6,407 bases of DNA from Verrucomicrobiales bacterium (GTDB lineage Bacteria; Verrucomicrobiota; Verrucomicrobiia; Verrucomicrobiales; DEV007), in NCBI GenBank assembly GCA_002708885.1, contig PAPL01000009.1:1-6407 (forward strand), read 5' to 3'. A program made the translations under genes and the position numbers. Under the pieces are notes generated by a model that worked only from the letters and a program-made list of their open reading frames with translations, made no database searches and was not told where the DNA came from. Positions 1 to 6,407 of the stretch are shown here, piece after piece (the stretch's first letter is position 1; each line of letters opens with the position of its first letter).

Positions 1-3000
1 TTCTAGATATTGTTTGTCTGAGACGCTGATTGCTTTTGCGCTAGGATGTGCGAGAGGCTCTGCAACGTTAGGGTTGGTGTTAAAGGCATATTCAACGAGG
101 TTAATGAGGCCGTCCGCATCATTGTCACCTAAGTTGTCAGTTATCGCATTGGCATTTTTCCATTCATTGAACCCTGTTGAGAGGGTCCCGTCAGGGTAGC
201 CTGGTCGTCCTCCATTCAATGAATTTTCTTTCCAATTAGAAGGATCATTAGGCATTTCACCAGTAAATACTAATGACGGTCCGGTCCCATCAGCAGCAAT
301 TGGCCATGGAATCTGGTCATTATAAGTAAAATTCACGATTTCATTTCCGGCACTATTTTTAACTAATATTCGTTCGCCATCATTGGAGAGGCGGCCTGTA
401 TATTCGCCCGTTATATGAATTTTAGGGTCATTTCCATATCGTGCTCTGAATGCATTGATGTCACGAACGATGACGGTCCTTTGATCTGGATCTAGGATTG
501 TATTCTCTGGAAAGGTGAAATTAATACCATCTTCGAAATATGTATTTGATAGATCTATCGGTGAAGAGTTTGTATTTAAAAATTCCACAAATTCGTAATT
601 GTCGCGATCTGCGGAGACACTCAACTCATTTTCGGACGAAGGTTCTTCTGGATGATAATGGAGTTCCGTTATTTTGAGATTGGATGAATTTGCCGGGGTT
701 GAGCCTATTGAGAAGAAAGCTTCGTTAAGTGCGCTCCATTCTTTTTTGCTGGGGTCATATGCGCGGGCCCTTACTAATGACGGCTCATTAAGAATTACAG
801 GAGCGGTTATTCTGTCTCCAACGCTTGTATCAACTTCTCCGCGAAGAACCAGATCGAAACTTATGTCAGAACTGGCAGGTGATGAGTTGTGGATTTCTAC
901 TGCTATATGATTAGTTCCGTTAATGAAGCTAGAGCTTGGGATTTGAAATTCATGATAGATGCGTTCGTTGGGGGTTCCGGAACTCGCGTATGTATCATAC
1001 CCGGCATCCGATGGAAGATTTTTTGTACGAATTATTTCTGATCCGTTAGCGTAGACAGCGGCTCCGTCATCATATTTAAGTTTGATTATGAAAAATGAAT
1101 AGGATGAGGGATTTGATAACTGGACAGTGGTCCGGAAATAGGTAGTGGCATTTCGTTGAGTTCCGGGAGCATCGTCAGAATCCACATAGCTTACAAGAGT
1201 AGCTTCATCACCCTCATTGTATCCAAGTTCTGAGGGACCTGATGCCCATTGGGAATCATCAAAATCACTTTTAAACCATAATTTTCCTTGATCGGTGCCA
1301 TCATCGAGATATTTCCAGACCTGTCCATTTTTAATGTAATCTTTAGGAACAGGAGCCTCATCATCGAATTTTGCGGCTATTGCCTTAGGGCTAATTGCTC
1401 CTCCTGAAAGTCTGGGATCTGATCCGTCCGTTGTATAATAAATGGAGCTAGTGTTGGTGCTCATGGTGATACCGGAACCTTCTGGTATGGATCCTCCATG
1501 TTGGTTAAAGACTGGAGCAATCTGGTCCGGGTACATGTTGGCGGACCTGAACCTTGCCATCATGTTTGCGGTTAGCCTCGGCAGTTGGTTATTTAGAAGA
1601 TTGTTTTGATACGCTTCCCAGCTCGCAGGAGAATGGTTTGCACGTCCGCCGCGGACGTTTGTCCATCTTGCAGCTTCTGCTAAGAATGGGAGTCTAACTT
1701 CATCAACTCTGCGCTGAAGTCTTGCAGTCAGTCTATTGGACGTCATTGCCCCGTCATTGAAGAAGTGCTTATGGATCCGATCAGCGAGTAGTACCTTGTA
1801 ATCTGGGTCTCCTTCTCTTCGGAAACGGTTCATGGCGTTTAGCGGTCCGTTATGAGTGACGGGATGGCCGGGATTGCGAAGGAATCCGTCAGCATCTTTA
1901 ATAAAAAACTTGAATGGGACTCCTAGGGGAACAGATCCGACGCTACGGAATTCCGACTCTGAATTGCCAGAAGTCCATAGTAGCATAAAATCAATTACAT
2001 TTGGAATGTCGATGTGATTAGCAGCGGATGTGAATGGAGTTCTGCCATTGATTAAATTTCTAGTCTCTGTCCAATATTTTCCACTACCATCAAATACGAC
2101 TCCCTGAAGGAATTCGTTACCAGTATTGTTGGCGTTGATGGCCTCGTAATCTTCTTTGGATCCTCCTAGATACTCTGAAGCCATTGCTGCATTCCACCGT
2201 TCACGGAGGTGGTACATCCCCCAGTATGTCCCGTTAAGGTAAACATGGACGAATCGTCCATGAGGGGCAATGTGCCCCATTTCCAGCATTGAGTCATCAG
2301 TGAATCGGTTTGACATGTATGCGCCGCGGTCAATCATATCGTGCGAACCGGTTCTGAGGTTAATACTGTCAAATTCTTGGGCCGGGGGTATTTGATTTTC
2401 GATTCCCTCATAGATTGGGTAACGAAGTTTGGTGGTGCCGTACTCGGCCCGGAAATAGATGCGAAAATTCTTTTTTGAAAAGTTTGTGAAGTATCCGCCG
2501 AAATGAGTGACGCCTGCGTTTTCCTGAAATCCTTTAGTTCCATCAGGAAAAATCATTTCAATGGATATTGGTCTTTCCTTCTCTGTGTTAAGAGTGTTGG
2601 GACTTTCGATTGACAAGGATATTGAAGGTATTGCCTTGAGGGAATCCACCATTAATGGTTTGTATTTAGCGTTTTCAGTGATGGATTTACTCATGGTCCT
2701 TTGGCTAACGACATCGTCAGGAAAGACATAGGTATGAGTATCAATGTTGGTCGGTGAATATCCTGATTTAAAGGCTATTGCTCTAACTACTGTTGTTTTA
2801 TCGATTCTGATAGGGGAGTCATATACTGTCCCTTCAGTTTGACTTGGAGCCGTTCCGTCCAAAGTGTATCGTATCACTGCACCTTCGGTTTTCGTGTTTA
2901 TTTCGAGTTCAAAAGGCTCTTCGTGAAAGCCTCTGTTCACATTGAACTTGGTATCACCGACGAGTCCGTCTATGCGCTGACTGTTGAGGGATCCAGGGGT

Positions 3001-4050
3001 TGGCTCCAAAAAGTAACCGTTTTGTGGAGAGTCTAGGTCGGTTTTTTTTCCGGCCAGTTCGGGAGAGACGAGAAAGTCGGAACTGTTCATTGATCCGTTC
3101 AGCCCTTGTATTGCCAGTATGTTCTTGCCCTTCAGCAGAGGTCCTGAAACAGGATAATCAAAGAATGTAATCGCATCGTTTTCATTAGATCTATTTGATG
3201 TGGATGTGGAGTTCCATATCGGATTGTCCGGGGCACTGAGTGATTGAATTTTTTTGCCGTTGAGATGAGCAATGAATCCGTCTTCCCATTTCATTCTCAA
3301 GGTGAGATCACTTATTCCGCTAGCGTCATTTAAATTGAATGGAATTCTAATATAAATGGACGCATTTATACCCCTCATCGCAGATTTAACATCGCCGCCG
3401 TCTCCAATGTGTGGGATGTATTTCGTTGAATTATCGTATCCTATACCAGTTTTACCAGAGGACCATGATGAATCGTCAAAGCTAGTTTCTGTCCATCCAT
3501 TGATAGGAGAGGATGGAACCTGCCACTTTGCTTCATCGCCCTCGGCCATGAACTTTACGTCCCTAGGCTCCCCATAACCGCTACCGAATGAGACATCTTC
3601 ATATTGCCTTGGATAACTGTCAAACTCGCTGGTTATAGTTGTTCCGTCTGGCTTGATCAGCGCCAAGAAACCTCCCTCTGAAGAGTTTAGCTTAAAATTG
3701 GTGTGAAGATCTTTTTTTGGATCTTTAAGATCTTTTCCTGAAGCGAACACTATTACGAATCCGTTATTATTGAATTCTTTTTTTGGGAAAGTCCATTTGG
3801 TTAAATTGAGGGGATCGTCTGTCAGGTGATAGCCTTCGAGGTCCCCAGTCTCTCCATTAATATTAGAAATCTCAATCCAGTCATAATTTTGACCATTGCT
3901 GTCCTTTAGGCTCTTACTATTATTTGTAAGGAATTCACTTATTACTGCCGTCTGGACGGGCTCAGCCCAAAGTTGAATGTTAAATAAGCATAAAGATAAG
4001 ATTCCAAAATGCCTGAATTTTAATGATAGTGCCATGATCTTATTAGTCAT
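1..4050 (-). CDS. Large secreted CotH kinase-family protein with lamin-tail domains (C-terminus beyond window edge)
   Basis: The frame is open from the ATG at 4050 to base 1, at least 1350 residues, with no stop in the window, so the 3' end is missing. Residues 1-29 look like a signal peptide: a basic start, then a hydrophobic run ending LWA before EP. An in-frame ATG at 4035 (residue 6) is an alternative start; neither has a clear ribosome binding site. Domains in order: lamin-tail domain, about 32-140 (VISEFLTNN, YDWIEISN); beta-sandwich-like module, 172-334; chitobiase-C-terminal-like domain, about 368-445 (IRYTLDGTAPS); CotH domain, about 475-800 (KKNFRIYFRAEYG, YLNGTYWGMYHLRERW around E617, KFFIKDADGFLR around D719/D721); a second chitobiase-like domain (YYTTDGSDPR, 871-880) interrupted by a second beta-sandwich module, 911-1072; second lamin-tail domain, about 1115-1280; and an Asp-rich DNDADGL motif at about 1309-1315. 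CotH proteins include protein kinases of spore coats; in this group the substrate is unknown. It probably acts extracellularly, downstream of the lactonase gene in one transcript. Family assignment is firm; function is inferred. Confidence 0.9.
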   Translation of the reverse strand, partial: MTNKIMALSLKFRHFGILSLCLFNIQLWAEPVQTAVISEFLTNNSKSLKDSNGQNYDWIEISNINGETGDLEGYHLTDDPLNLTKWTFPKKEFNNNGFVIVFASGKDLKDPKKDLHTNFKLNSSEGGFLALIKPDGTTITSEFDSYPRQYEDVSFGSGYGEPRDVKFMAEGDEAKWQVPSSPINGWTETSFDDSSWSSGKTGIGYDNSTKYIPHIGDGGDVKSAMRGINASIYIRIPFNLNDASGISDLTLRMKWEDGFIAHLNGKKIQSLSAPDNPIWNSTSTSNRSNENDAITFFDYPVSGPLLKGKNILAIQGLNGSMNSSDFLVSPELAGKKTDLDSPQNGYFLEPTPGSLNSQRIDGLVGDTKFNVNRGFHEEPFELEINTKTEGAVIRYTLDGTAPSQTEGTVYDSPIRIDKTTVVRAIAFKSGYSPTNIDTHTYVFPDDVVSQRTMSKSITENAKYKPLMVDSLKAIPSISLSIESPNTLNTEKERPISIEMIFPDGTKGFQENAGVTHFGGYFTNFSKKNFRIYFRAEYGTTKLRYPIYEGIENQIPPAQEFDSINLRTGSHDMIDRGAYMSNRFTDDSMLEMGHIAPHGRFVHVYLNGTYWGMYHLRERWNAAMASEYLGGSKEDYEAINANNTGNEFLQGVVFDGSGKYWTETRNLINGRTPFTSAANHIDIPNVIDFMLLWTSGNSESEFRSVGSVPLGVPFKFFIKDADGFLRNPGHPVTHNGPLNAMNRFRREGDPDYKVLLADRIHKHFFNDGAMTSNRLTARLQRRVDEVRLPFLAEAARWTNVRGGRANHSPASWEAYQNNLLNNQLPRLTANMMARFRSANMYPDQIAPVFNQHGGSIPEGSGITMSTNTSSIYYTTDGSDPRLSGGAISPKAIAAKFDDEAPVPKDYIKNGQVWKYLDDGTDQGKLWFKSDFDDSQWASGPSELGYNEGDEATLVSYVDSDDAPGTQRNATTYFRTTVQLSNPSSYSFFIIKLKYDDGAAVYANGSEIIRTKNLPSDAGYDTYASSGTPNERIYHEFQIPSSSFINGTNHIAVEIHNSSPASSDISFDLVLRGEVDTSVGDRITAPVILNEPSLVRARAYDPSKKEWSALNEAFFSIGSTPANSSNLKITELHYHPEEPSSENELSVSADRDNYEFVEFLNTNSSPIDLSNTYFEDGINFTFPENTILDPDQRTVIVRDINAFRARYGNDPKIHITGEYTGRLSNDGERILVKNSAGNEIVNFTYNDQIPWPIAADGTGPSLVFTGEMPNDPSNWKENSLNGGRPGYPDGTLSTGFNEWKNANAITDNLGDNDADGLINLVEYAFNTNPNVAEPLAHPSAKAISVSDKQYLE
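835..1320 (-). repeat. Internal protein module, copy 2 (residues 911-1072 of the CotH protein), nested in a chitobiase-like domain
   Basis: This is the second copy of the module. Landmarks are VWKYLDDG, FDDSQWASG (from residue 930), ELGY, TYFRTTV, a YDDGAAVYANG hairpin and NHIAVEIHNSSPASSDISF. Copy 1 and copy 2 are almost equal in length (163 and 162 residues). The segment before it ends with YYTTDGSDPR and a short linker. The segment after it (ITAPVILNEPSLVRARAYD, WSALNEAFF) looks like the missing second half of a chitobiase-C-terminal-like domain, so this module seems to be inserted in a loop of that domain. The duplication is seen directly; the nesting is inferred. Confidence 0.65.
3049..3537 (-). 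repeat. Internal protein module, copy 1 (beta-sandwich-like, residues 172-334 of the CotH protein)
   Basis: This stretch codes for the first copy of a module that recurs near the C-terminal side of the same protein. Matching landmarks in order are W..., FDDSSWSSG (from residue 191), GIGY, YIRIPF, a WEDGFIAHLNG strand pair and a closing NILAIQGLN...SSDF. The copies are diverged at protein level and not repeated at DNA level, so this is an old domain duplication. The fold is probably galactose-binding-like or similar, judged from the pattern of short strands with an exposed DG...NG hairpin; that is inference. It lies between the first lamin-tail domain and the first chitobiase-like domain. Confidence 0.65.
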
Positions 4051-4070
4051 GAGGGTTGTTGGTGTTAAGC

Positions 4071-5114
4071 TTACCAGCCAGCCCCTTTTACCTTGGTTTT
4101 GATTCTGCAAATGTACATATCGGCAGTTAAATAAAGTACCGATCCGTCTTCACCCCAGCCGCAATTGGCTGTCTTTTCTCCTGTGCTTATGCGTCCAAGT
4201 AATTTCCCAGATGATGTGAAAATTAAAACGCCTCCTGGCCCTGTGGCCCAGACATTTCCTTTGTTATCAACTTTAAGTCCGTCCGGCAGGCCCGGGAGTT
4301 TGCCTACATTTTCGGTCGCATCAAAGAACAGTTGCCCTTTCCCTAACGTTCCATCCGGATTGACAGGAAATTTTTTCCATATTGCAGCTTTGGGATCAGA
4401 TTGTGCAACGTATAGGTGCTTTTCATCTGGAGAGAATGCAATTCCATTGGGACGAGTCATTTCCTTCGTGAGGAGAGTCAGTTGTCCGGATTTTGAAAGT
4501 CGATAGACTCCACAGAAGTCGAGTTCACGTCTTGGATCGTCATATCTGTTTGGTAAACCGTATGGAGGGTCAGTGAAATAAAGGTCGCCAGATGAATGAT
4601 AACAGGCATCATTTGGGCTGTTTAGTCGTTTCCCTTTGTAATTATCGACTAATGTTCTTTTGCCCCCTCCTTTTGTTATGACCGATATGCGCCGGTCACC
4701 ATGTTCACAGGAAACGAGTCGTCCCATCGAGTCGAGGAGTAGACCATTGCACCCGGGCTCGTTCCCGTAATCAGTTGGACCAGTGTAACCGGACGGTTTA
4801 AGGAAGAGACTCACTCCTTTATTTTCTTTCCATTTCATTACGGAGTTTCTGGGGATGTCTGAAAATAATAAGTGACCGCCTTCTTTGTCCTTGATCCATA
4901 CTGGTCCTTCGGCCCAAACAAACCCGTCACCTATGACTTCGATCTTGGTATCCTTCTCAATTAGTTCATCTATTTTAGGATCGATTCTTATTACTTCGCC
5001 GATGGTAGGAAAATTTCTGGTGTCTATTGTACTTACTGCCGGGGTCTTTGAGTCCTGAGCGAATGAGGGAAAGGTTACGGTGATAAAAGTAAGGGCTATA
5101 AAATGGGATCTCAT
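4071..5114 (-). CDS. Exported SMP-30/gluconolactonase/LRE-family protein (probable sugar lactonase)
   Basis: This 347-residue protein starts with a clean signal peptide (residues 1-19, ending PSFA before QDSK), so it should act in the periplasm or outside. The rest is a six-bladed beta-propeller of the SMP-30 type, which typically hydrolyses sugar lactones to aldonic acids using one divalent metal. The expected metal and substrate residues are present: E69 in WAEGPVW, N168 in LNSPNDA, N223 in RPNGIAF and D278 in LPDGLK. Other family marks are LYFTDPPYG (178-186) and LYVAQSD (234-240). Length fits the family plus a leader. The ATG at 5114 is the obvious start because it opens the signal peptide; only a weak, distant AAGGG lies upstream. 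The gene stops 20 bp before the CotH-family gene on the same strand, suggesting co-transcription with this gene first. The true lactone cannot be read from sequence, and some family members have other esterase activities. No catalytic residue appears lost. Confidence 0.9.
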   Translation of the reverse strand: MRSHFIALTFITVTFPSFAQDSKTPAVSTIDTRNFPTIGEVIRIDPKIDELIEKDTKIEVIGDGFVWAEGPVWIKDKEGGHLLFSDIPRNSVMKWKENKGVSLFLKPSGYTGPTDYGNEPGCNGLLLDSMGRLVSCEHGDRRISVITKGGGKRTLVDNYKGKRLNSPNDACYHSSGDLYFTDPPYGLPNRYDDPRRELDFCGVYRLSKSGQLTLLTKEMTRPNGIAFSPDEKHLYVAQSDPKAAIWKKFPVNPDGTLGKGQLFFDATENVGKLPGLPDGLKVDNKGNVWATGPGGVLIFTSSGKLLGRISTGEKTANCGWGEDGSVLYLTADMYICRIKTKVKGAGW

Positions 5115-5260
5115 GTGATCAATTGTAACCCTTGATTGGCATTCGGAAAAGAAAAACCCTTTCCATTATTTTAATGATAATGAGTAATTTGGATGCATTA
5201 ATTCACCAATTGATTTGTGTTGAACTTTGATCTTCGAGATTTAGTATTATTTAGTAATCA
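5115..5260. promoter_or_regulatory. Divergent intergenic region between the lactonase and VWA genes
   Basis: This AT-rich gap separates two genes transcribed away from each other, so promoters for both should lie here (the gap is 212 bp if the VWA gene starts at 5327). The motif ATCAATTG at 5118-5125 is matched in reverse orientation by CAATTGAT at 5207-5214, one near each gene. This could be a pair of operator half-sites, but CAATTG is itself a palindrome and such words are common in AT-rich DNA. No terminator, RNA gene or riboswitch is recognisable. I could not find a convincing -35/-10 pair for the minus-strand gene. Confidence 0.5.
5220..5250 (+). promoter_or_regulatory. Tentative sigma70-like promoter for the VWA gene
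   Basis: TTGAAC at 5220-5225 and TATTAT at 5245-5250 resemble -35 and -10 boxes, with a rather long 19-base spacer. Transcription would start near 5257. That would leave almost no leader before the TTG at 5261 but about 70 bases before the ATG at 5327, which slightly favours the later start. The match is weak in AT-rich sequence and may be chance. Confidence 0.22.
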
Positions 5261-6388
5261 TTGTCTAAACAAACTTGCCCCTTGTCCGAACAGAATCTTG
5301 TGAACATTACGGATAGTAAACTTCTAATGGAAGAAGTTGCACACGTTCCGCATGGGGTCAGGTCGGAAAGAAAGAATGCAGGAGCTAAGGCTATATCTCT
5401 CCTCATAGCTGTACTTTTGAATGCGGCGTTTTTTTTAGTGCTAATGCTGATAAGTTTTACTTTTTTTGAGGAAGATGAAATTGAGTTAATTGTCGCTCAA
5501 GGGCCTAGAGATAATAAACAAAACCTTAATAAGGAACAATTTCAGCAAAGGAGACAGATGAAGCCCGCTCCAGCTTCTTCATCGAGTTCATCTCCAATTC
5601 TGACATCGGTTGCGGCGTCTCCCAATGCTGTGTTTGCCGTTGAAAGTTTGACGGACAATAATACTTTTGGAATCGGTGATGGTTGGGGAAAGGGGGCCAG
5701 CTTTGGGTCGGGACAACAAGGAGGGAGTGTCGGTTTCTTTGGTTCTCGTTCAGTGGCTCAGAGAGTTGTTTTTATAGTGGACGTATCAGCATCTTTGTCG
5801 AGTCAACAATTCACAATGATTAAAAATGAGCTTAACAAATCATTAAAGAGGCTGGCGCCGTCTGTTAATTTCCAAGTCATTTTCTTTTCGGGACCGGCCT
5901 GGTTTGCGGAGGATCAGCAAAGCGTAAAGAACAAGGTTCATACAATAATTCATAAAGGTAAAAAATATGTGTGGAAAACAAATGGTGGAGCGAGTCGATA
6001 CTATATTGAATCAGATGAGAGTTTGTACACTTCACCCTGGATTATTGCGACTCAGGGAAATATCAAAAAAATCGGCCGCAGAATTGAAGCTGTTAAGAAG
6101 TCATTTGGAACTGACTGGAGGCACCCTTTAAAAATGGCATTGCAAATGAAGCCGACTGCGGACGTGGTTTATTTTTTGACTGACGGTGTAGTTGGGAATG
6201 GTCAACAGGCAGTGGATGAAGTAATTAAATTAAACAAGAGAGGTCCTAAGGCAAAGATTTACACTATTTCTATGATGCAACCAAGGGCTGAGGATTTGTT
6301 GAAGGACTTAGCGGAACGATCGGGCGGGGAGTTTTCGATTGTGATGGCCGACGGGGAAGTCAGGAAAAAGAAGAAATCGAAAAAATAG
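5261..6388 (+). CDS. Membrane-anchored von Willebrand factor type A (VWA) domain protein
   Basis: From the TTG at 5261 the product has 375 residues. An in-frame ATG at 5327 would give 353, and a GTG at 5300 is a third option. Neither the TTG nor the ATG has a good ribosome binding site (GGA lies 13 bases before the ATG); the ATG is a likely true start because the first 22 residues show no feature. A basic cytoplasmic segment (about 33-43) precedes one membrane helix at about 44-69. A polar, Gln/Ser-rich then Gly-rich linker follows (about 70-160). The VWA domain spans about 165-365 with a near-complete metal-ion-dependent adhesion site: DVSAS (D174, S176, S178), T284 in FGTDW and D308 in FLTDG. 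The protein ends in a lysine-rich tail. The topology puts the VWA domain outside the inner membrane. This one-helix VWA type is known from Verrucomicrobiota and Planctomycetota, where its role is undefined; metal-dependent protein binding is the usual VWA activity. Its neighbours to the right are not visible. Confidence 0.88.
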   Translation: MSKQTCPLSEQNLVNITDSKLLMEEVAHVPHGVRSERKNAGAKAISLLIAVLLNAAFFLVLMLISFTFFEEDEIELIVAQGPRDNKQNLNKEQFQQRRQMKPAPASSSSSSPILTSVAASPNAVFAVESLTDNNTFGIGDGWGKGASFGSGQQGGSVGFFGSRSVAQRVVFIVDVSASLSSQQFTMIKNELNKSLKRLAPSVNFQVIFFSGPAWFAEDQQSVKNKVHTIIHKGKKYVWKTNGGASRYYIESDESLYTSPWIIATQGNIKKIGRRIEAVKKSFGTDWRHPLKMALQMKPTADVVYFLTDGVVGNGQQAVDEVIKLNKRGPKAKIYTISMMQPRAEDLLKDLAERSGGEFSIVMADGEVRKKKKSKK

Positions 6389-6407
6389 TCTGTAGCTATA
6401 CGGCTTA
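6389..6407. other. Short tail after the VWA gene
   Basis: Only 19 bases follow the VWA stop codon. They contain no ribosome binding site, start codon or complete hairpin with a T run, so it cannot be said whether the operon continues. Confidence 0.5.

Noticed and set aside
14..3577. Short frames at 14-199, 674-910, 2839-3036 and 3356-3577 (plus) and 2334-2543 (minus, other frame)
   Set aside because: All are shadows inside the long minus-strand CotH-family frame, which has continuous recognisable domains through each of these positions.
3706..3736. Direct repeat AAGATCTTTT (3706-3715 and 3727-3736)
   Set aside because: It codes for a Lys/Asp-rich loop (KDLKDPKKDL) in the first lamin-tail domain; ten bases in AT-rich coding DNA needs no special explanation.
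3961..4020. Possible lipoprotein signal in the CotH-family leader (ILSLC)
   Set aside because: The residue just before Cys is Leu, not Gly/Ala/Ser, and a normal signal peptidase I site (LWA before EP) follows, so a lipobox is unlikely.
4165..4506. Plus-strand frame of 113 codons
   Set aside because: It lies wholly antisense to the lactonase gene, whose catalytic motifs are intact; the translation shows no domain or coherent composition.
5146..5165. GGAAA...TTTCC inverted repeat in the intergenic gap as a terminator
   Set aside because: The stem is only 5 bases, AT-rich, without a following T run, and it lies where two genes diverge, so no transcript should end here.
4018..5178. Shared TTTTAATGATA at 4018-4028 and 5168-5178
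   Set aside because: One copy is inside the start of the CotH coding region and the other is intergenic; a low-complexity 11-mer with no other context is probably chance.
3042..5436. Eight-base T runs at 3042-3049 and 5429-5436 as programmed slippage sites
   Set aside because: Both reading frames continue normally through the runs, with expected domains on each side; nothing suggests a productive shifted frame.

Overview
The window looks like ordinary chromosome of a Gram-negative bacterium of the Planctomycetota/Verrucomicrobiota type, most likely Verrucomicrobiota. This is an inference from protein style: a very large secreted CotH-family protein with lamin-tail and chitobiase-C-terminal-like modules, an exported SMP-30-type lactonase, a one-pass VWA protein with a Gly/Ser-rich linker, and a `DNDADGLINLVEYAF`-type motif. 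Base composition is moderate with AT-rich gaps, and Shine-Dalgarno signals are weak or absent. No mobile element, CRISPR array, tRNA or rRNA was seen.

Layout: bases 1-4050 (minus strand) are one uninterrupted reading frame of at least 1350 codons. Its C-terminus lies beyond the left edge, so there is no stop codon in the window. I read every in-frame triplet and found no stop or frameshift. Bases 4071-5114 (minus) encode a 347-residue exported SMP-30/gluconolactonase-like protein that ends 20 bp upstream of the CotH gene; the two probably form one transcript, lactonase first. Bases 5115-5260 are an AT-rich divergent intergenic region. Bases 5261-6388 (plus) encode a membrane-anchored von Willebrand factor A protein, whose true start may be the ATG at 5327. 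The last 19 bases hold nothing recognisable.

The two minus-strand products both carry signal peptides, so they should act in the periplasm or outside the cell. The CotH-type protein combines a putative protein-kinase fold with adhesive or binding modules, and the neighbour probably opens a sugar lactone. A functional link is suggested only by their spacing. The VWA protein is transcribed away from them and is probably a separate unit continuing to the right.

The most interesting feature is the internal architecture of the CotH protein. A roughly 160-residue beta-sandwich-like module occurs twice, and the second copy appears to sit inside a chitobiase-C-terminal-like domain. I see no convincing evidence for a wholly new multi-gene system.
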